Notes: a model not told the origin generated them from the letters alone. 64,000 nt of DNA from an uncultured Flavobacteriales bacterium (GCA_943788725.1 CALSRJ010000001.1:618861-682860); one strand, 5' to 3'; positions 43,792 through 53,291 are shown, counted from the first letter of the stretch. Numbers and translations: made by a program.

Positions 43792-45132
43792 ATGGCGCAG
43801 ATAGAAGTGATCCTACCCAAGATGGGTGAAAGTGTTGCAGAAGCGACAATCACCACATGGTTGAAGAGCGAAGGTGACACCGTTGAGGCAGAAGAGGCGA
43901 TCGTCGAGATTGCCACCGATAAGGTAGACAGCGAAGTTCCTTCTCCGTCTGAAGGCACAATCCTGAAGATTTTGGTACAAGAAGGTGAAGTGGCTAAGGT
44001 AGGTCAACCAATTGCCATCATAGGAGGTGCTGGAGACTCTCCAGCACCAAGCGTTCCGGCAGCTGATACCACCAACACGCCAGCAACTGCTCCAACACCT
44101 GCAGCCGTTGAAACCATAGAAGCGAACATGACGCAAGCCACAGCAACTGCTGCTACGGCACCCGCAGATTTCGCAAACAGCGATCGATTCTACAGTCCGC
44201 TTGTCAAAAGCATTGCAAAGACGGAAGGCATAGCTGTGGAAGAATTGGATCAACTTTCTGGATCAGGAAAAGATGGTCGTGTTACCAAGAAAGACATTTT
44301 AAGCTACGTTGAAGGCCGCCAGAATGGTTCCGGTCCTGTGGCCGCCCCAGCCCAAGTCGCAACGTCACAACCGGCTCCGGTTGCCACTCCAGCTGCATCA
44401 GCTCCTGCCACGTCCGTGTCTGGCGATGTGGAGGTGATCGAAATGGATCGCATGCGCAAGCTGATCGCTGACCACATGGTCAGATCCAAGCAAACATCTG
44501 CGCACGTTACCAGTTTCGTTGAAGCCGACGTGACCAACCTCGTGAATTGGAGGAATAAGCACAAGAAAGCATTCGAGCAACGCGAAGGAGAGAAACTCAC
44601 CTTCACTCCTATTTTCCTTGACGCTATCGTGCGCGCGATCAAGGACTTTCCGATGATCAATATTTCGGTAGAAGGCGATAAGATCATTCGCAAGAAGAAC
44701 ATTAACATAGGCATGGCAGCAGCCCTACCGAGCGGAAACCTGATCGTTCCTGTAATCAAAAACGCAGATCGCTTGAACCTCCTCGGAATCACAAAAGCGG
44801 TCAATGACTTGGCCAAGCGTGCACGTGAGAATAAATTAATGCCTGACGAAATCAATGGCGGCACCTACACGGTGTCGAACGTGGGTACCTTCGGAAACGT
44901 TTTCGGAACGCCCATCATCAACCAGCCGCAAGTGGCAATCATGGCCGTAGGCGCTATTACTAAAAAGCCTGCCGTAATTGAGACTCCCGCTGGTGACACG
45001 ATTGGTATTCGGCAGTTTATGTTCCTTTCCCACTCCTATGATCATCGCGTTGTAGATGGTGCCTTGGGTGGAATGTTCGTGCGTCGGGTTGCCGACTACC
45101 TCGAGCAGTGGGATATGGACCGAGAGATTTGA
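43792..45132 (+). CDS. Lipoylated E2 acyltransferase of a 2-oxo acid dehydrogenase
   Basis: A 446-residue E2 subunit. The lipoyl domain (~1-78) has EIATDKVDSE with lipoylated Lys ~44. An Ala/Thr/Pro linker (~80-125), the E3-binding domain (~130-168; SPLVKSIAKTEGI, SGKDGRVTKKDIL), a second Ala/Pro linker and the catalytic domain (~210-446) follow. The catalytic His-Asp pair is in SYDHRVVDGALGG. It passes acyl groups to CoA in a branched-chain or pyruvate-type complex; the TSAHVTSFVEADVTN stretch favours the branched-chain (BkdB-like) or general acyltransferase group. No E1 or E3 gene is adjacent, which is common in this phylum. Confidence 0.92.
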   Translation: MAQIEVILPKMGESVAEATITTWLKSEGDTVEAEEAIVEIATDKVDSEVPSPSEGTILKILVQEGEVAKVGQPIAIIGGAGDSPAPSVPAADTTNTPATAPTPAAVETIEANMTQATATAATAPADFANSDRFYSPLVKSIAKTEGIAVEELDQLSGSGKDGRVTKKDILSYVEGRQNGSGPVAAPAQVATSQPAPVATPAASAPATSVSGDVEVIEMDRMRKLIADHMVRSKQTSAHVTSFVEADVTNLVNWRNKHKKAFEQREGEKLTFTPIFLDAIVRAIKDFPMINISVEGDKIIRKKNINIGMAAALPSGNLIVPVIKNADRLNLLGITKAVNDLAKRARENKLMPDEINGGTYTVSNVGTFGNVFGTPIINQPQVAIMAVGAITKKPAVIETPAGDTIGIRQFMFLSHSYDHRVVDGALGGMFVRRVADYLEQWDMDREI

Positions 45133-45188
45133 ACCGAAGGCTCTTCATTAAGTCTTGACAAGCTCCTGATAGGGAGGTCTCGTCCACG

Positions 45189-45196
45189 TAATTTTG
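45189..45196 (+). promoter_or_regulatory. Candidate -7 box of the first PD40/OmpA gene
   Basis: TAATTTTG matches TAnnTTTG, 16 bp before ATG 45213. This supports the internal start, since the upstream ATG at 45201 would lie only 4 bp from the box. No -33 at correct spacing was found. Confidence 0.45.
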
Positions 45197-45212
45197 GCCC
45201 ATGACCTCTACT

Positions 45213-47657
45213 ATGAGAAAACTGTACCTACTCGGCGCTGGACTGTTCCTTGCCAGCACACTTCAAGCACAGACCTTCAAACAAGAATTCACAGAAGCCA
45301 ACATTCTCAACGATGATGGCCTGTACTCACTTGCCATTCGCATTTACGAACGCATGTTGAAGGACGACCCCAACAATGCGAATTTGCATTACAAGGCTGG
45401 GCGAGCGCACCTCTCTATGGGGGTAAACAAAGCGAAGGCCCTTCCCCATTTAATCGATGCGGTGGCGGGTATCGAAAATTTCTACGACCCCTTTGACCCT
45501 TCGATTGAAAGCGCTCCCGTGGAGGCCTTGTATTATTTGGCCCACACCTACCACCTTCTGTATGCATTGGATAGTGCAGATAAGTACTTTGACGTATTTC
45601 TTTCCCGTGCAAGTAAACGTCATTACCTCAAGCCTGAAGCCATGCGTGCCAAAGAAATGGTAGCCAATTCGCGAGAGCTCATTCAAGACACACTCAACGT
45701 ACGCATTGTCAATCTAGGCAAACCCATCAATACACAGTATTCAGAATACTCTCCTATCATCGGATTCGATGAGAATTCAATCTTCTTCACCTCACGAAGA
45801 AGGCGTGAGGACGACTCTAACTTAGGCGACATTGATGTCACTACCGGCCTGCACTACGAAGACATTTACGCCTCTTTTAAAAACTTGAACGGGCAATGGA
45901 TGGAACCCGAATTGATCAACATCAACACCTCAGATCGACGCAGCTCTGTGGTGAGTATGAGTACCAATGGAGCCATGCTCTACATCTATAAATCAGAGGA
46001 AGACGACGGAAACATCTACTTGAGCGAATTTGAAATCGGAACGGGATGGTCTGAGCCTACGCTCATTGGATCCGACGTAAATAGTGAGGCCAACGAGTTT
46101 TACGCCAACATTGCCTACCATGAAAACATCCTTTACTTCACTTCCGATCGGAAGGGAGGAATTGGTGGCAAGGATATTTACTACGTTCGGCGACTACCTG
46201 ATGGTACTTGGGGTGAAGCAAAGAATATCGGCAAACCGGTCAACACTCCTTACGATGAAGACGTGCCCTACTTCCATCCAGATGACCGTACCATGTTTTT
46301 TGCATCCAACGGTCATAAATCGATGGGCGGATATGATATCTTCTATGCTCAATTGGGTGAAGACAGCCTTTGGGAAGAACCTGTCAATATTGGCTATCCT
46401 ATCAATTCAACCGATGACGATCACAGTTACATCGCCTCTCCTGACGGAGAGCGTGGATATTACGCTAGTAAGAGCCATGGCTCCATCGGCATGACCGACA
46501 TCTACTTGGTAGAATACATGTCAGAAGAAGATCAGCCAGATCTAGACCTGAGTGCATTCGCAGTGCTCAAAGGATGGGTCATCACGGAGGACGAATACAT
46601 CCCGGAAGATTTCAAGGTGGTGATGCGCGACAAAGACACCAAAAAATTCATTGGTGAAGCCAAACCTGTGATCAAGAACGGCAGTTTCGTGTTCATCGTT
46701 CGCTCAGATGCAGCGTATGAAATAGAATACTCACTCGGAAATGAAATACTCTTCAATGAAGACATCGTAGTAGAACCCGGCACTAAGTACCAAGAATTCA
46801 ACCGAGAGATCTTTCTGTTCAAGAAACAAGGCAAGTACAGGATCATTGCCATCGATGATGAGATACTAGGCAAAGTGGTGAAGTGGAAAATCGCTTTAAA
46901 CGACTCAGAAAAGCTGCTGCCAGTAAATTCAAAGGTGTATTACATGGATGAGGAAGGATCCGTCATCGACAGCTCATACGTTAGTAAGGATGGATTCTTC
47001 GCGTTTAAACAGCTCGCAGCGGGGATGAATTACATCCTCAAGCCAGCGGTAGATGGAATGGACGCTAGTCAATTGAGGATTGACCTAATAGATGAACGCC
47101 ATCAAATGGCGAAAATCGAATTGGTCAACGAAGAGAAACTTTTCATCCAAAAGGACTTACCTCTAGCGTACGTCGAAGACAGAGGTGAGATGGAAAAACC
47201 ATTAGGAAACATCAACGCAGGTGAAAGCATCGCTGAAGATCAGGGTGAGCATTCTTCTGAGGTCACTGCTCCCAAGCAGAAAAGCGAGGAAGAATACAAG
47301 ATCACCTTCGACTATAACTCGACCAGCTCCAATGGCTTCGAAAGCTTGGTTAACCGCGTATATAATCGTATGCAAAAAGAAATAGAAGAAAAAGGAAGCA
47401 CTTCGATCAACTTAGTCGCCAGCTCATCTACCGTTCCAACTTCGATTGATGGTGGCAACTACGAACTGAGTGCGCAAAGGCTTCTTTCTGGCAAAGACGC
47501 ACTATTCGAGGCATTAGAGGCGAAAGGCCTAGATATGAACAAGATATCGACAAATTCAGAGAAATCCATTGTTTCCGGCCCCGACTACTTTACTGATTCT
47601 GGACTTAGTAAATCGGTATTCGTTGAATATCAATACTTTAAGGTGTTGTTCAATTAA
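45213..47657 (+). CDS. TPR-PD40-CRD-OmpA-like envelope protein (diverged OmpA end)
   Basis: A ~814-residue exported protein; ATG 45213 gives MRKLYLLGAGLFLASTLQAQ. Order: TPR-like helices (~20-160; LYSLAIRIYERMLKDDPNN), PD40/beta-propeller repeats (~175-440; IFFTSRRRRE, ILYFTSDRKGGIGG, MFFASNGHKSMGGYDIFYA), two carboxypeptidase-regulatory-like modules (~450-640), and a C-terminal OmpA-like fold (~690-814; YKITFDYNSTSS, YELSAQRLL) that lacks the usual TDxxG and NRR peptidoglycan-binding residues. The module VYYMDEEGSVIDS matches repeats of the protein at 36463. The order resembles PorE-type periplasmic anchors of T9SS, but this identity is tentative. A full paralogue follows directly. Confidence 0.85.
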   Translation: MRKLYLLGAGLFLASTLQAQTFKQEFTEANILNDDGLYSLAIRIYERMLKDDPNNANLHYKAGRAHLSMGVNKAKALPHLIDAVAGIENFYDPFDPSIESAPVEALYYLAHTYHLLYALDSADKYFDVFLSRASKRHYLKPEAMRAKEMVANSRELIQDTLNVRIVNLGKPINTQYSEYSPIIGFDENSIFFTSRRRREDDSNLGDIDVTTGLHYEDIYASFKNLNGQWMEPELININTSDRRSSVVSMSTNGAMLYIYKSEEDDGNIYLSEFEIGTGWSEPTLIGSDVNSEANEFYANIAYHENILYFTSDRKGGIGGKDIYYVRRLPDGTWGEAKNIGKPVNTPYDEDVPYFHPDDRTMFFASNGHKSMGGYDIFYAQLGEDSLWEEPVNIGYPINSTDDDHSYIASPDGERGYYASKSHGSIGMTDIYLVEYMSEEDQPDLDLSAFAVLKGWVITEDEYIPEDFKVVMRDKDTKKFIGEAKPVIKNGSFVFIVRSDAAYEIEYSLGNEILFNEDIVVEPGTKYQEFNREIFLFKKQGKYRIIAIDDEILGKVVKWKIALNDSEKLLPVNSKVYYMDEEGSVIDSSYVSKDGFFAFKQLAAGMNYILKPAVDGMDASQLRIDLIDERHQMAKIELVNEEKLFIQKDLPLAYVEDRGEMEKPLGNINAGESIAEDQGEHSSEVTAPKQKSEEEYKITFDYNSTSSNGFESLVNRVYNRMQKEIEEKGSTSINLVASSSTVPTSIDGGNYELSAQRLLSGKDALFEALEAKGLDMNKISTNSEKSIVSGPDYFTDSGLSKSVFVEYQYFKVLFN

Positions 47658-47692
47658 CAGAATTCTGTTTATAACAACAATTCCAACGAAAA

Positions 47693-47720
47693 TTGCTGGC
47701 ATGATAAGGGGGTAGATTTG
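47693..47720 (+). promoter_or_regulatory. Promoter of the second PD40/OmpA gene
   Basis: TTG at 47693-47695 and TAGATTTG at 47713-47720 are 17 bp apart, fitting the Bacteroidota -33/-7 promoter. The box lies 27 bp before ATG 47748. Confidence 0.6.
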
Positions 47721-47747
47721 TGTAAAGGCGATCAAACCTCAATATTC

Positions 47748-50747
47748 ATGCGGTATTCAGAAAGAATAACACACTCATCAGCACCAGGGAAGGTGTTTTT
47801 CCTCCTCGTTTTCTTCTCCCTGCTTTTGGCCATTACGGCGTTTGGCCAGACGCGTCAAGAGAACAAAATGCGCATCAGAGCTGTAAAGGCCATTCAGGCA
47901 GGAAAGTTCCAGGAGGCGCAAACCATCTATTACGACTTGCTGAAACTGCAGCCGAACAACCCAGACTATAACTACGAGATGGGTCTGGCCATATTCGAAG
48001 AGGGCGTGCAACGAGGAAAAGCCGCTCCTTATTTCGATAAAGCAATTAGCAATACAGCAAAGGATAGCTTACCCGAACTCTTCCTTTTTGCGGGTAAGGC
48101 GGAGCAATTTGCAGGGAATTTCGACATCGCCATCGAGCACTTTCAGACTTACATGAGGATGAAGGAAATGGAAGACATCAGTCCAGATATGTTGGACGAG
48201 GATGTGCTTCGATATATTGAGATGTGCGAGAATGGAAAGGTGCAATTCGAGAACAACATGGACTATGTCCGCATCGAGAACCTTGGAAAGATGATCAATA
48301 GTGAATACCCTGACTATTCACCAGTGGTTTCAAACGATGAGACTGTCATCTTATTTACCTCCCGTCGCGATAATACAACCGGTGAAGATCAAGACTCAGA
48401 CGACAAATACTACGAAGACATCTACTACTCGCTCAACGTCAACGGAACTTGGACGCCCGCCACGAACTACGACTCTACTAGCCGTATCATGAATTCAGAA
48501 ATCAACACCGATGATCATGATGCAGCGATCACGTACGCGGCGGACGAAACGCAGCTCTACATCTATCGCGAAGAAGACGTGTGGGTAAGTAAGCTAGAAG
48601 ATGGTGTGTGGACCATGCCGATTCGAGACGAAGGGCGCATCAACTCAGCCAAAGGCTTCGAACCATCCGTTTTCATTACGGACGACCAGCGTACGATGTT
48701 CGTGGTCAGTGAGATTGGCACCGGCTATGGAGGCCGTGATATTTACGTTACAAAGAAGAATGCCAACGGCACATGGCGTCAGCTGGAAACACTAGGAAGA
48801 ACTGTGAATACAAAGTTCGACGAGGACGCTCCCTTTCTCACCGCTGATGGCAATACACTCTATTTTGCTTCTAATGGTCACAACTCCATGGGCGATTACG
48901 ACATTTTTAAAACGGTTGTGCAAGAAGATGGCAGCTGGGGAACACCTGAGAACCTCGGCCCTCCAATCAACACTCCTGGGCACGACCGCTACTTTGTAAC
49001 CACCGACGATGGTGCCATCGGTTACTACGCTTCGGATCGCGATGGAGGATATGGGGAAACAGACATCTACCGCATCATCCTGGATTGTAAAGCCGTATCG
49101 GCTACCATCATCCGCGGGGTCGTGTACAGTGAAGACAAGGCCTCCCCGATTGGAGCTACGATCTCGATTTTTGATGCTTCTTCCGGTAAATTCATCAACA
49201 ACTACATTGCAGATTCTACGGACGGTAAATATGAGATGCGTCTTAAGACGGAGACCACGTATAAGTTTAGGATTGCCGCCGACGGATATTTGGCGCATTC
49301 AGGAGAGTTCACTGTGCCTAAGCAGTGCGACTACTTCTCTCTTTTTCAGGAGATAAAGATCGACAACATGGAAGATAGCCTGGGAAGGGTCTATGCTCAA
49401 AGGGCGTACATCAATAACGCCTTCTTCAACATCGATCAGAAGATGGAAGAAGATTTCGCGGACATGGAAATGGAAGATATGGAGGAAGACCAAAAAGACT
49501 CATTAAGAAGCGTTGTTGCCGCAAATCACAATCCTGTCGAACTCACCAACTACATCAAATTGATCGATATTCTTGACCCCAACGGTACACGCCTAGGAGG
49601 TGAGATATTAGGCGAGAAATCAGCGGCCATGATCCAGACGCGAGATGAAATCAAGACAAAGTTCAATAATTCGGTAGTAAAGGCCGACCAATACTATTAC
49701 AGTGACAACATTCCAGAGGCTAGAGCTAATTACAACCTAGCCAACGTGATTGATGATAAAGAAAGCTATCCGAAACAACAACTTGCGATCATTGAGGATA
49801 AAATGGTAGATGAAGGAATGGAAGCCTTTTTAGCTACCGTTGAAGAAGTAGAACAATCAGACATCATCTTGAATGAAAGTCTTGAGATTGCTGACAATAG
49901 TTCTATGATCATTCCCGTAGACGCACCCCTCACCGAAACAGCTGCGGTTATTGAGCCTGTAGTTGAGGAAGTCACTGAAATTGTGGAACAGCCTGCAGCA
50001 GAAGAAGCAGCCGAAATTGTGGAACAGCCTGCCGAACTGAACATCGAACAACCCGCAGAGCAGCCCACTGTTGAAGTAGAAGTTTCCACTCCTATCGAAG
50101 AAACAACTCCAGAAGAAATCGCCACCGCTACTCCTGCCGAAACGCCGGTAGAAGCAACACCGGTTACGCCTGAAGAAACTCCAGCAGAGCCTCAGACCGT
50201 AGAGGAAATTGCTGCTGTCGAAGAGAAAGCTGTCGAATCACCTATCGCTCCGGCAGCAGCAAAAACTCCGGAAGTAATTGAAACTCCCGAAGAAATTGTC
50301 ACGGCAGAAGCTCCTATCTCCACTCCCGAGAAAGTCACCCCTACCCCTGCAAAGGAAGAAACCATTGTATTCAGAAACATTCTCTTCGATTTTGATCGTT
50401 CCTTCCTGCGAGATGAAAGTGTACGTGAACTCAACAAAGTGACTTCGTACATGTCAAACAAGACCGAAGTTGAGCTACGGATAGATGGACATGCCGACTG
50501 GATGGGAAGCGAAGAATACAACTTGGCATTGTCCGAAAAACGTGCAAAAACAGCTTACGATTACCTGCTCGAACAAGGGATTGGTGATGCACGTCTTACG
50601 TATCAATTCTTTGGCGAATCTGTGCCTATTGCGCCTAACACGAAAGCCGATGGAAGTGATAACCCTGATGGACGTCAACTCAACCGCCGCTGCGAGTTTA
50701 AGCTGAACAGTCAAGGAACCGCTCAGAATTTAGTAATGAAGTTCTAA
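47748..50747 (+). CDS. TPR-PD40-CRD-OmpA envelope protein
   Basis: A ~999-residue exported protein. ATG 47748 begins MRYSERITHS, then a hydrophobic VFFLLVFFSLLLAITAFG. Order: TPR region (~35-150; AGKFQEAQTIYYDLLKLQPNN), PD40 propeller repeats (~180-440; ILFTSRRDNT, MFVVSEIGTGYGGRDIYV, LYFASNGHNSMGDYDIF), a carboxypeptidase-regulatory domain (~460-540), a ~130-residue linker of Glu, Pro, Ala, Thr and Val, and an OmpA domain (~885-985; LFDFDRSFL, IDGHADWMGS, NRRCEFKL) with peptidoglycan-binding residues intact. The long linker could span the periplasm. It is a tandem paralogue of the gene at 45213. Confidence 0.9.
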   Translation: MRYSERITHSSAPGKVFFLLVFFSLLLAITAFGQTRQENKMRIRAVKAIQAGKFQEAQTIYYDLLKLQPNNPDYNYEMGLAIFEEGVQRGKAAPYFDKAISNTAKDSLPELFLFAGKAEQFAGNFDIAIEHFQTYMRMKEMEDISPDMLDEDVLRYIEMCENGKVQFENNMDYVRIENLGKMINSEYPDYSPVVSNDETVILFTSRRDNTTGEDQDSDDKYYEDIYYSLNVNGTWTPATNYDSTSRIMNSEINTDDHDAAITYAADETQLYIYREEDVWVSKLEDGVWTMPIRDEGRINSAKGFEPSVFITDDQRTMFVVSEIGTGYGGRDIYVTKKNANGTWRQLETLGRTVNTKFDEDAPFLTADGNTLYFASNGHNSMGDYDIFKTVVQEDGSWGTPENLGPPINTPGHDRYFVTTDDGAIGYYASDRDGGYGETDIYRIILDCKAVSATIIRGVVYSEDKASPIGATISIFDASSGKFINNYIADSTDGKYEMRLKTETTYKFRIAADGYLAHSGEFTVPKQCDYFSLFQEIKIDNMEDSLGRVYAQRAYINNAFFNIDQKMEEDFADMEMEDMEEDQKDSLRSVVAANHNPVELTNYIKLIDILDPNGTRLGGEILGEKSAAMIQTRDEIKTKFNNSVVKADQYYYSDNIPEARANYNLANVIDDKESYPKQQLAIIEDKMVDEGMEAFLATVEEVEQSDIILNESLEIADNSSMIIPVDAPLTETAAVIEPVVEEVTEIVEQPAAEEAAEIVEQPAELNIEQPAEQPTVEVEVSTPIEETTPEEIATATPAETPVEATPVTPEETPAEPQTVEEIAAVEEKAVESPIAPAAAKTPEVIETPEEIVTAEAPISTPEKVTPTPAKEETIVFRNILFDFDRSFLRDESVRELNKVTSYMSNKTEVELRIDGHADWMGSEEYNLALSEKRAKTAYDYLLEQGIGDARLTYQFFGESVPIAPNTKADGSDNPDGRQLNRRCEFKLNSQGTAQNLVMKF

Positions 50748-50764
50748 CTTCCATCTAGCGCCCG

Positions 50765-50772
50765 TACCTTTG
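50765..50772 (+). promoter_or_regulatory. Candidate -7 box of the exonuclease gene
   Basis: TACCTTTG matches TAnnTTTG, only 5 bp before ATG 50778, which would give a very short or leaderless transcript. Confidence 0.4.
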
Positions 50773-50777
50773 GTCGC

Positions 50778-51572
50778 ATGACATCTCTAAAATTAGAACG
50801 CCCGCTTGCTTTCATCGATTTAGAAACCACCGGAATCTCCGTTGGCTCTGATCGTATCGTTGAAATAGCCATCATCAAACTCAATCCTGACGGCAGCAAG
50901 ACAGATCGACTTCATCGTGTAAATCCAGAAATGCCGATCAGCGAAGAATCGACACAGATACACGGCATCTCGAATGAGGATTTGAAAGACGAACCTACGT
51001 TCAAGGATTTAGCACCAGCGCTCTACAAGTATCTCTTCGAATGTGATCTCGCGGGATACAACAGCAACAAATTTGACATTCCGATGCTCGTAGAAGAATT
51101 CTTTCGAGCGGGCATTGAATTCGATTTTCAAAACCGACGCATGATCGACGTGCAGAACATCTTTCACAAGATGGAACAACGCACCCTCGTCGCCGCATAT
51201 CGATTCTATCTAGATAAGGAACTGACAGACGCCCACAGTGCAATGGCAGATACGTTAGCCACGTATGAAATCCTCGAGGCCCAGCTCAAGCGCTACGATG
51301 ACACGTTGCAGCCCGACGCTGAATTTCTGGAGAAGTTTTCTAAGTATCACAATGCCGCAGACATCATGGGCAGAATCGTATACGATGAACAAGGCCGAGA
51401 GTGCATCAACTTCGGGAAATTCAAGGGAAAACTCGTAGAAGACATCTACACGAAAGAGCCCGGTTACTATGGCTGGTTAATGCAAGGCGACTTCCCCCTA
51501 TCCACCAAAAAGGTATTCCGGGACATCATGGACCGTTGGAAACAAAAAAAGCAGACCTCCAAAGACGCGTGA
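50778..51572 (+). CDS. DnaQ-type 3'-5' exonuclease with FGKFKGK tail
   Basis: A 264-residue DEDDh exonuclease. ExoI is FIDLETTGI (~13), the second region TQIHGISNEDL, ExoII AGYNSNKFDIPML (~95), and ExoIII DAHSAMADTLAT (~153) with the catalytic His. The C-terminal ~60 residues (INFGKFKGKLVEDI, PGYYGWLMQGDFP) resemble a DUF3820-like module found on some phage and bacterial exonucleases. It would remove nucleotides from DNA or RNA 3' ends in proofreading, repair or RNA processing. It is not the polymerase III epsilon subunit itself, since the tail differs. The FAH gene begins 3 bp after its stop, so they are one operon. Confidence 0.9.
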   Translation: MTSLKLERPLAFIDLETTGISVGSDRIVEIAIIKLNPDGSKTDRLHRVNPEMPISEESTQIHGISNEDLKDEPTFKDLAPALYKYLFECDLAGYNSNKFDIPMLVEEFFRAGIEFDFQNRRMIDVQNIFHKMEQRTLVAAYRFYLDKELTDAHSAMADTLATYEILEAQLKRYDDTLQPDAEFLEKFSKYHNAADIMGRIVYDEQGRECINFGKFKGKLVEDIYTKEPGYYGWLMQGDFPLSTKKVFRDIMDRWKQKKQTSKDA

Positions 51573-51575
51573 TCG

Positions 51576-52187
51576 ATGAAAATCATTTGTGTAGGACGTA
51601 ACTATGTAGATCACGCAAAGGAGCTGAACAATCAAGTTCCAACAGAACCCGTGATTTTCCTCAAGCCCGAGACTGCATTGCTCCAAAAGCGCCATCCTTT
51701 TTTCATCCCCACCTTTTCGAGAGACGTACACCACGAATTAGAATTAGTGGTGCGCATCGATCGTTTGGGCAAGAGCATTGAGGAGCGGTTTGCGCATCGA
51801 TACTACCGTGAGGTAAGTGTTGGTATAGACTTCACCGCTCGAGACGTGCAGGCGGCTTTAAAATCCAAAGGTTTGCCGTGGGAAAAAGCCAAAGCATTTG
51901 ACGGAAGTGCCCCTGTTGGAAGTTTCGTGCCTTTGAAAGAACTGGGGGATGTGCAAGCCTTAGACATCCACCTCACCAAAAATGGAGATACCGTGCAGTC
52001 GGTCAACACCTCTGAAATGATCTTCTCCGTGAACCACGTGATCAGCCATGTTTCTCAATTCATGACTTTAAAGATGGGCGACCTGATTTTTACTGGTACT
52101 CCCGCGGGAGTTGGGCCGGTTGCAGAAAATGACGTGCTGGAATGCTTCTTGGGTGAGCGACCTTTATTGAAAGTAAAAGTGAAGTAA
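51576..52187 (+). CDS. Fumarylacetoacetate hydrolase-family protein
   Basis: A 203-residue single-domain FAH-fold enzyme. Motifs: VGRNYVDHAKEL at the start, FLKPETAL, HHELELVVRI with metal-binding Glu residues (~52-56), VGIDFTARDVQ, AFDGSAPVG and IFTGTPAGVGPV at the active-site loop. This short form groups with YcgM-like acylpyruvate hydrolases and oxaloacetate decarboxylases; the exact substrate is not shown by the sequence. It begins 3 bp after the exonuclease, an operon pairing that need not be functional. Confidence 0.92.
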   Translation: MKIICVGRNYVDHAKELNNQVPTEPVIFLKPETALLQKRHPFFIPTFSRDVHHELELVVRIDRLGKSIEERFAHRYYREVSVGIDFTARDVQAALKSKGLPWEKAKAFDGSAPVGSFVPLKELGDVQALDIHLTKNGDTVQSVNTSEMIFSVNHVISHVSQFMTLKMGDLIFTGTPAGVGPVAENDVLECFLGERPLLKVKVK

Positions 52188-52245
52188 CTGAGTTACGGCT
52201 AGAACTGAAATAAGTCTGAGAATTCATTTCAGAAAAAACACAAAA

Positions 52246-52899
52246 TCAATCCTTCAATTTATTGAACACAAGCAGAATACTACCCATATGGATCGAATGC
52301 CCGCCCTCATAGCGGAGTAACTTAGGTACGATTCCTTTCATCTTCATCCAAGCCATTTTTTCATGAATGGTTGCGTCGGAAGCAAACGGATCATCGTCGC
52401 CAAAAATGGCGAAACAGGGCACTTTACGCAACCGCTCACCCTGACCTTCAAAGTCGAAGTCGTTCGGAAACACGGTTGAATGCAAAATCAATGAGGAAAT
52501 CGGAACCTCAGTTGAAGCCATCCATCGGCAGGCTGTGGGACCGCCCTGACTAAAGCCAAGGATGTGCAAAGGCACCTTTCCTAGCTCCATGGATTGATAT
52601 AACTGGGAGAGGTAAGCGATGTAGTCATCGATGTCAGATAACCTATCCTCCTTTGTCATCCAGCTCGCTCCTACCCGTCCAGAATAGCCTTCTATGTAAA
52701 ACCGATGCAGTCCCTCAGGAGCAATCACTCTGATTCCCAGTTCTGTCAAGGCTCTGAGTTGCTCGATGAAGAATTTTCCCAGTTGGCGATAACCGTGTAA
52801 AGCCAGCAAATCCGCTTGATGCTTCCCTCTTGGTTCTAGCGTATAAAAGCGGGCCGTTTTCTGAACCTTCAGGGTGTGCTCACGGGCTTTATTTCCCAT
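52246..52899 (-). CDS. Alpha/beta-hydrolase (phospholipase/carboxylesterase type)
   Basis: A ~217-residue hydrolase. I choose ATG 52899 (MGNKAREHTLKVQK); the longer open frame to 53046 is the antisense-free overlap with the thioesterase and is not family sequence. The nucleophile elbow is LGFSQGG (~115), with DDDPFASD and EGGHSIHM supplying the Asp and His of the triad. It resembles the YpfH/carboxylesterase group that cleaves short esters in the cytoplasm. The start overlaps the end of the thioesterase gene by 11 bp, so it is translated in the same operon (ChaN, thioesterase, hydrolase). Confidence 0.85.
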   Translation of the reverse strand: MGNKAREHTLKVQKTARFYTLEPRGKHQADLLALHGYRQLGKFFIEQLRALTELGIRVIAPEGLHRFYIEGYSGRVGASWMTKEDRLSDIDDYIAYLSQLYQSMELGKVPLHILGFSQGGPTACRWMASTEVPISSLILHSTVFPNDFDFEGQGERLRKVPCFAIFGDDDPFASDATIHEKMAWMKMKGIVPKLLRYEGGHSIHMGSILLVFNKLKD

Positions 52900-53290
52900 G
52901 TGCCAAATGCGAATAACGCTCCTTGACGCGCTCAGAAATGGGTATGGCATCGCCTTGTTCGTCGATCCGCACAAAGGTGAAATTCGTGGTGCAGACCACC
53001 GTCTCTTCTCCACTGTAAACATTGTGCTTTCTAGCCTCCACCTCAAGGGTCAGGGAAGAACTGCCCATTCGTATCACTTGGCCATAGATCTTCAAATGAA
53101 ATCCAATCTTAACCGGCCGTTTGAAGATTACCTCGTCGATCTTGAGGGTGACCATGTTCGGAGAATGGCAAACTTCGTAGGCCATAGTCGCTGCAGCCTC
53201 ATCAAGCCAAGAAAGCATGATGCCACCAAATAGGTTTCCATGGATTCCCAAGTCCTTCTCCATACAGAGTCGCTGTGAGATCAATTGCAT
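52889..53290 (-). CDS. Hot-dog-fold acyl-CoA thioesterase
   Basis: A 133-residue protein; ATG 53290 gives MQLISQRLCMEKDLGIHGNL, and the open frame to 53374 belongs to the preceding gene's end. The signature HGNLFGGIMLSWLDEAAA (~17-34) is the YciA/Acot hot-dog thioesterase motif with the catalytic Asp; VTLKIDEVIFKRPVKIG follows. It would hydrolyse acyl-CoA thioesters in the cytoplasm. The stop of chaN lies immediately upstream (53292) and the hydrolase gene overlaps its end. Confidence 0.9.
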   Translation of the reverse strand: MQLISQRLCMEKDLGIHGNLFGGIMLSWLDEAAATMAYEVCHSPNMVTLKIDEVIFKRPVKIGFHLKIYGQVIRMGSSSLTLEVEARKHNVYSGEETVVCTTNFTFVRIDEQGDAIPISERVKERYSHLAHGK

Positions 53291-53291
53291 G

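Noticed and set aside
52206-52231. Terminator between the FAH gene and the hydrolase
   Set aside because: CTGAAAT/ATTTCAG pairs, but it is followed by A on the plus strand, and on the minus strand the T-run comes before the stem, so neither direction fits an intrinsic terminator.
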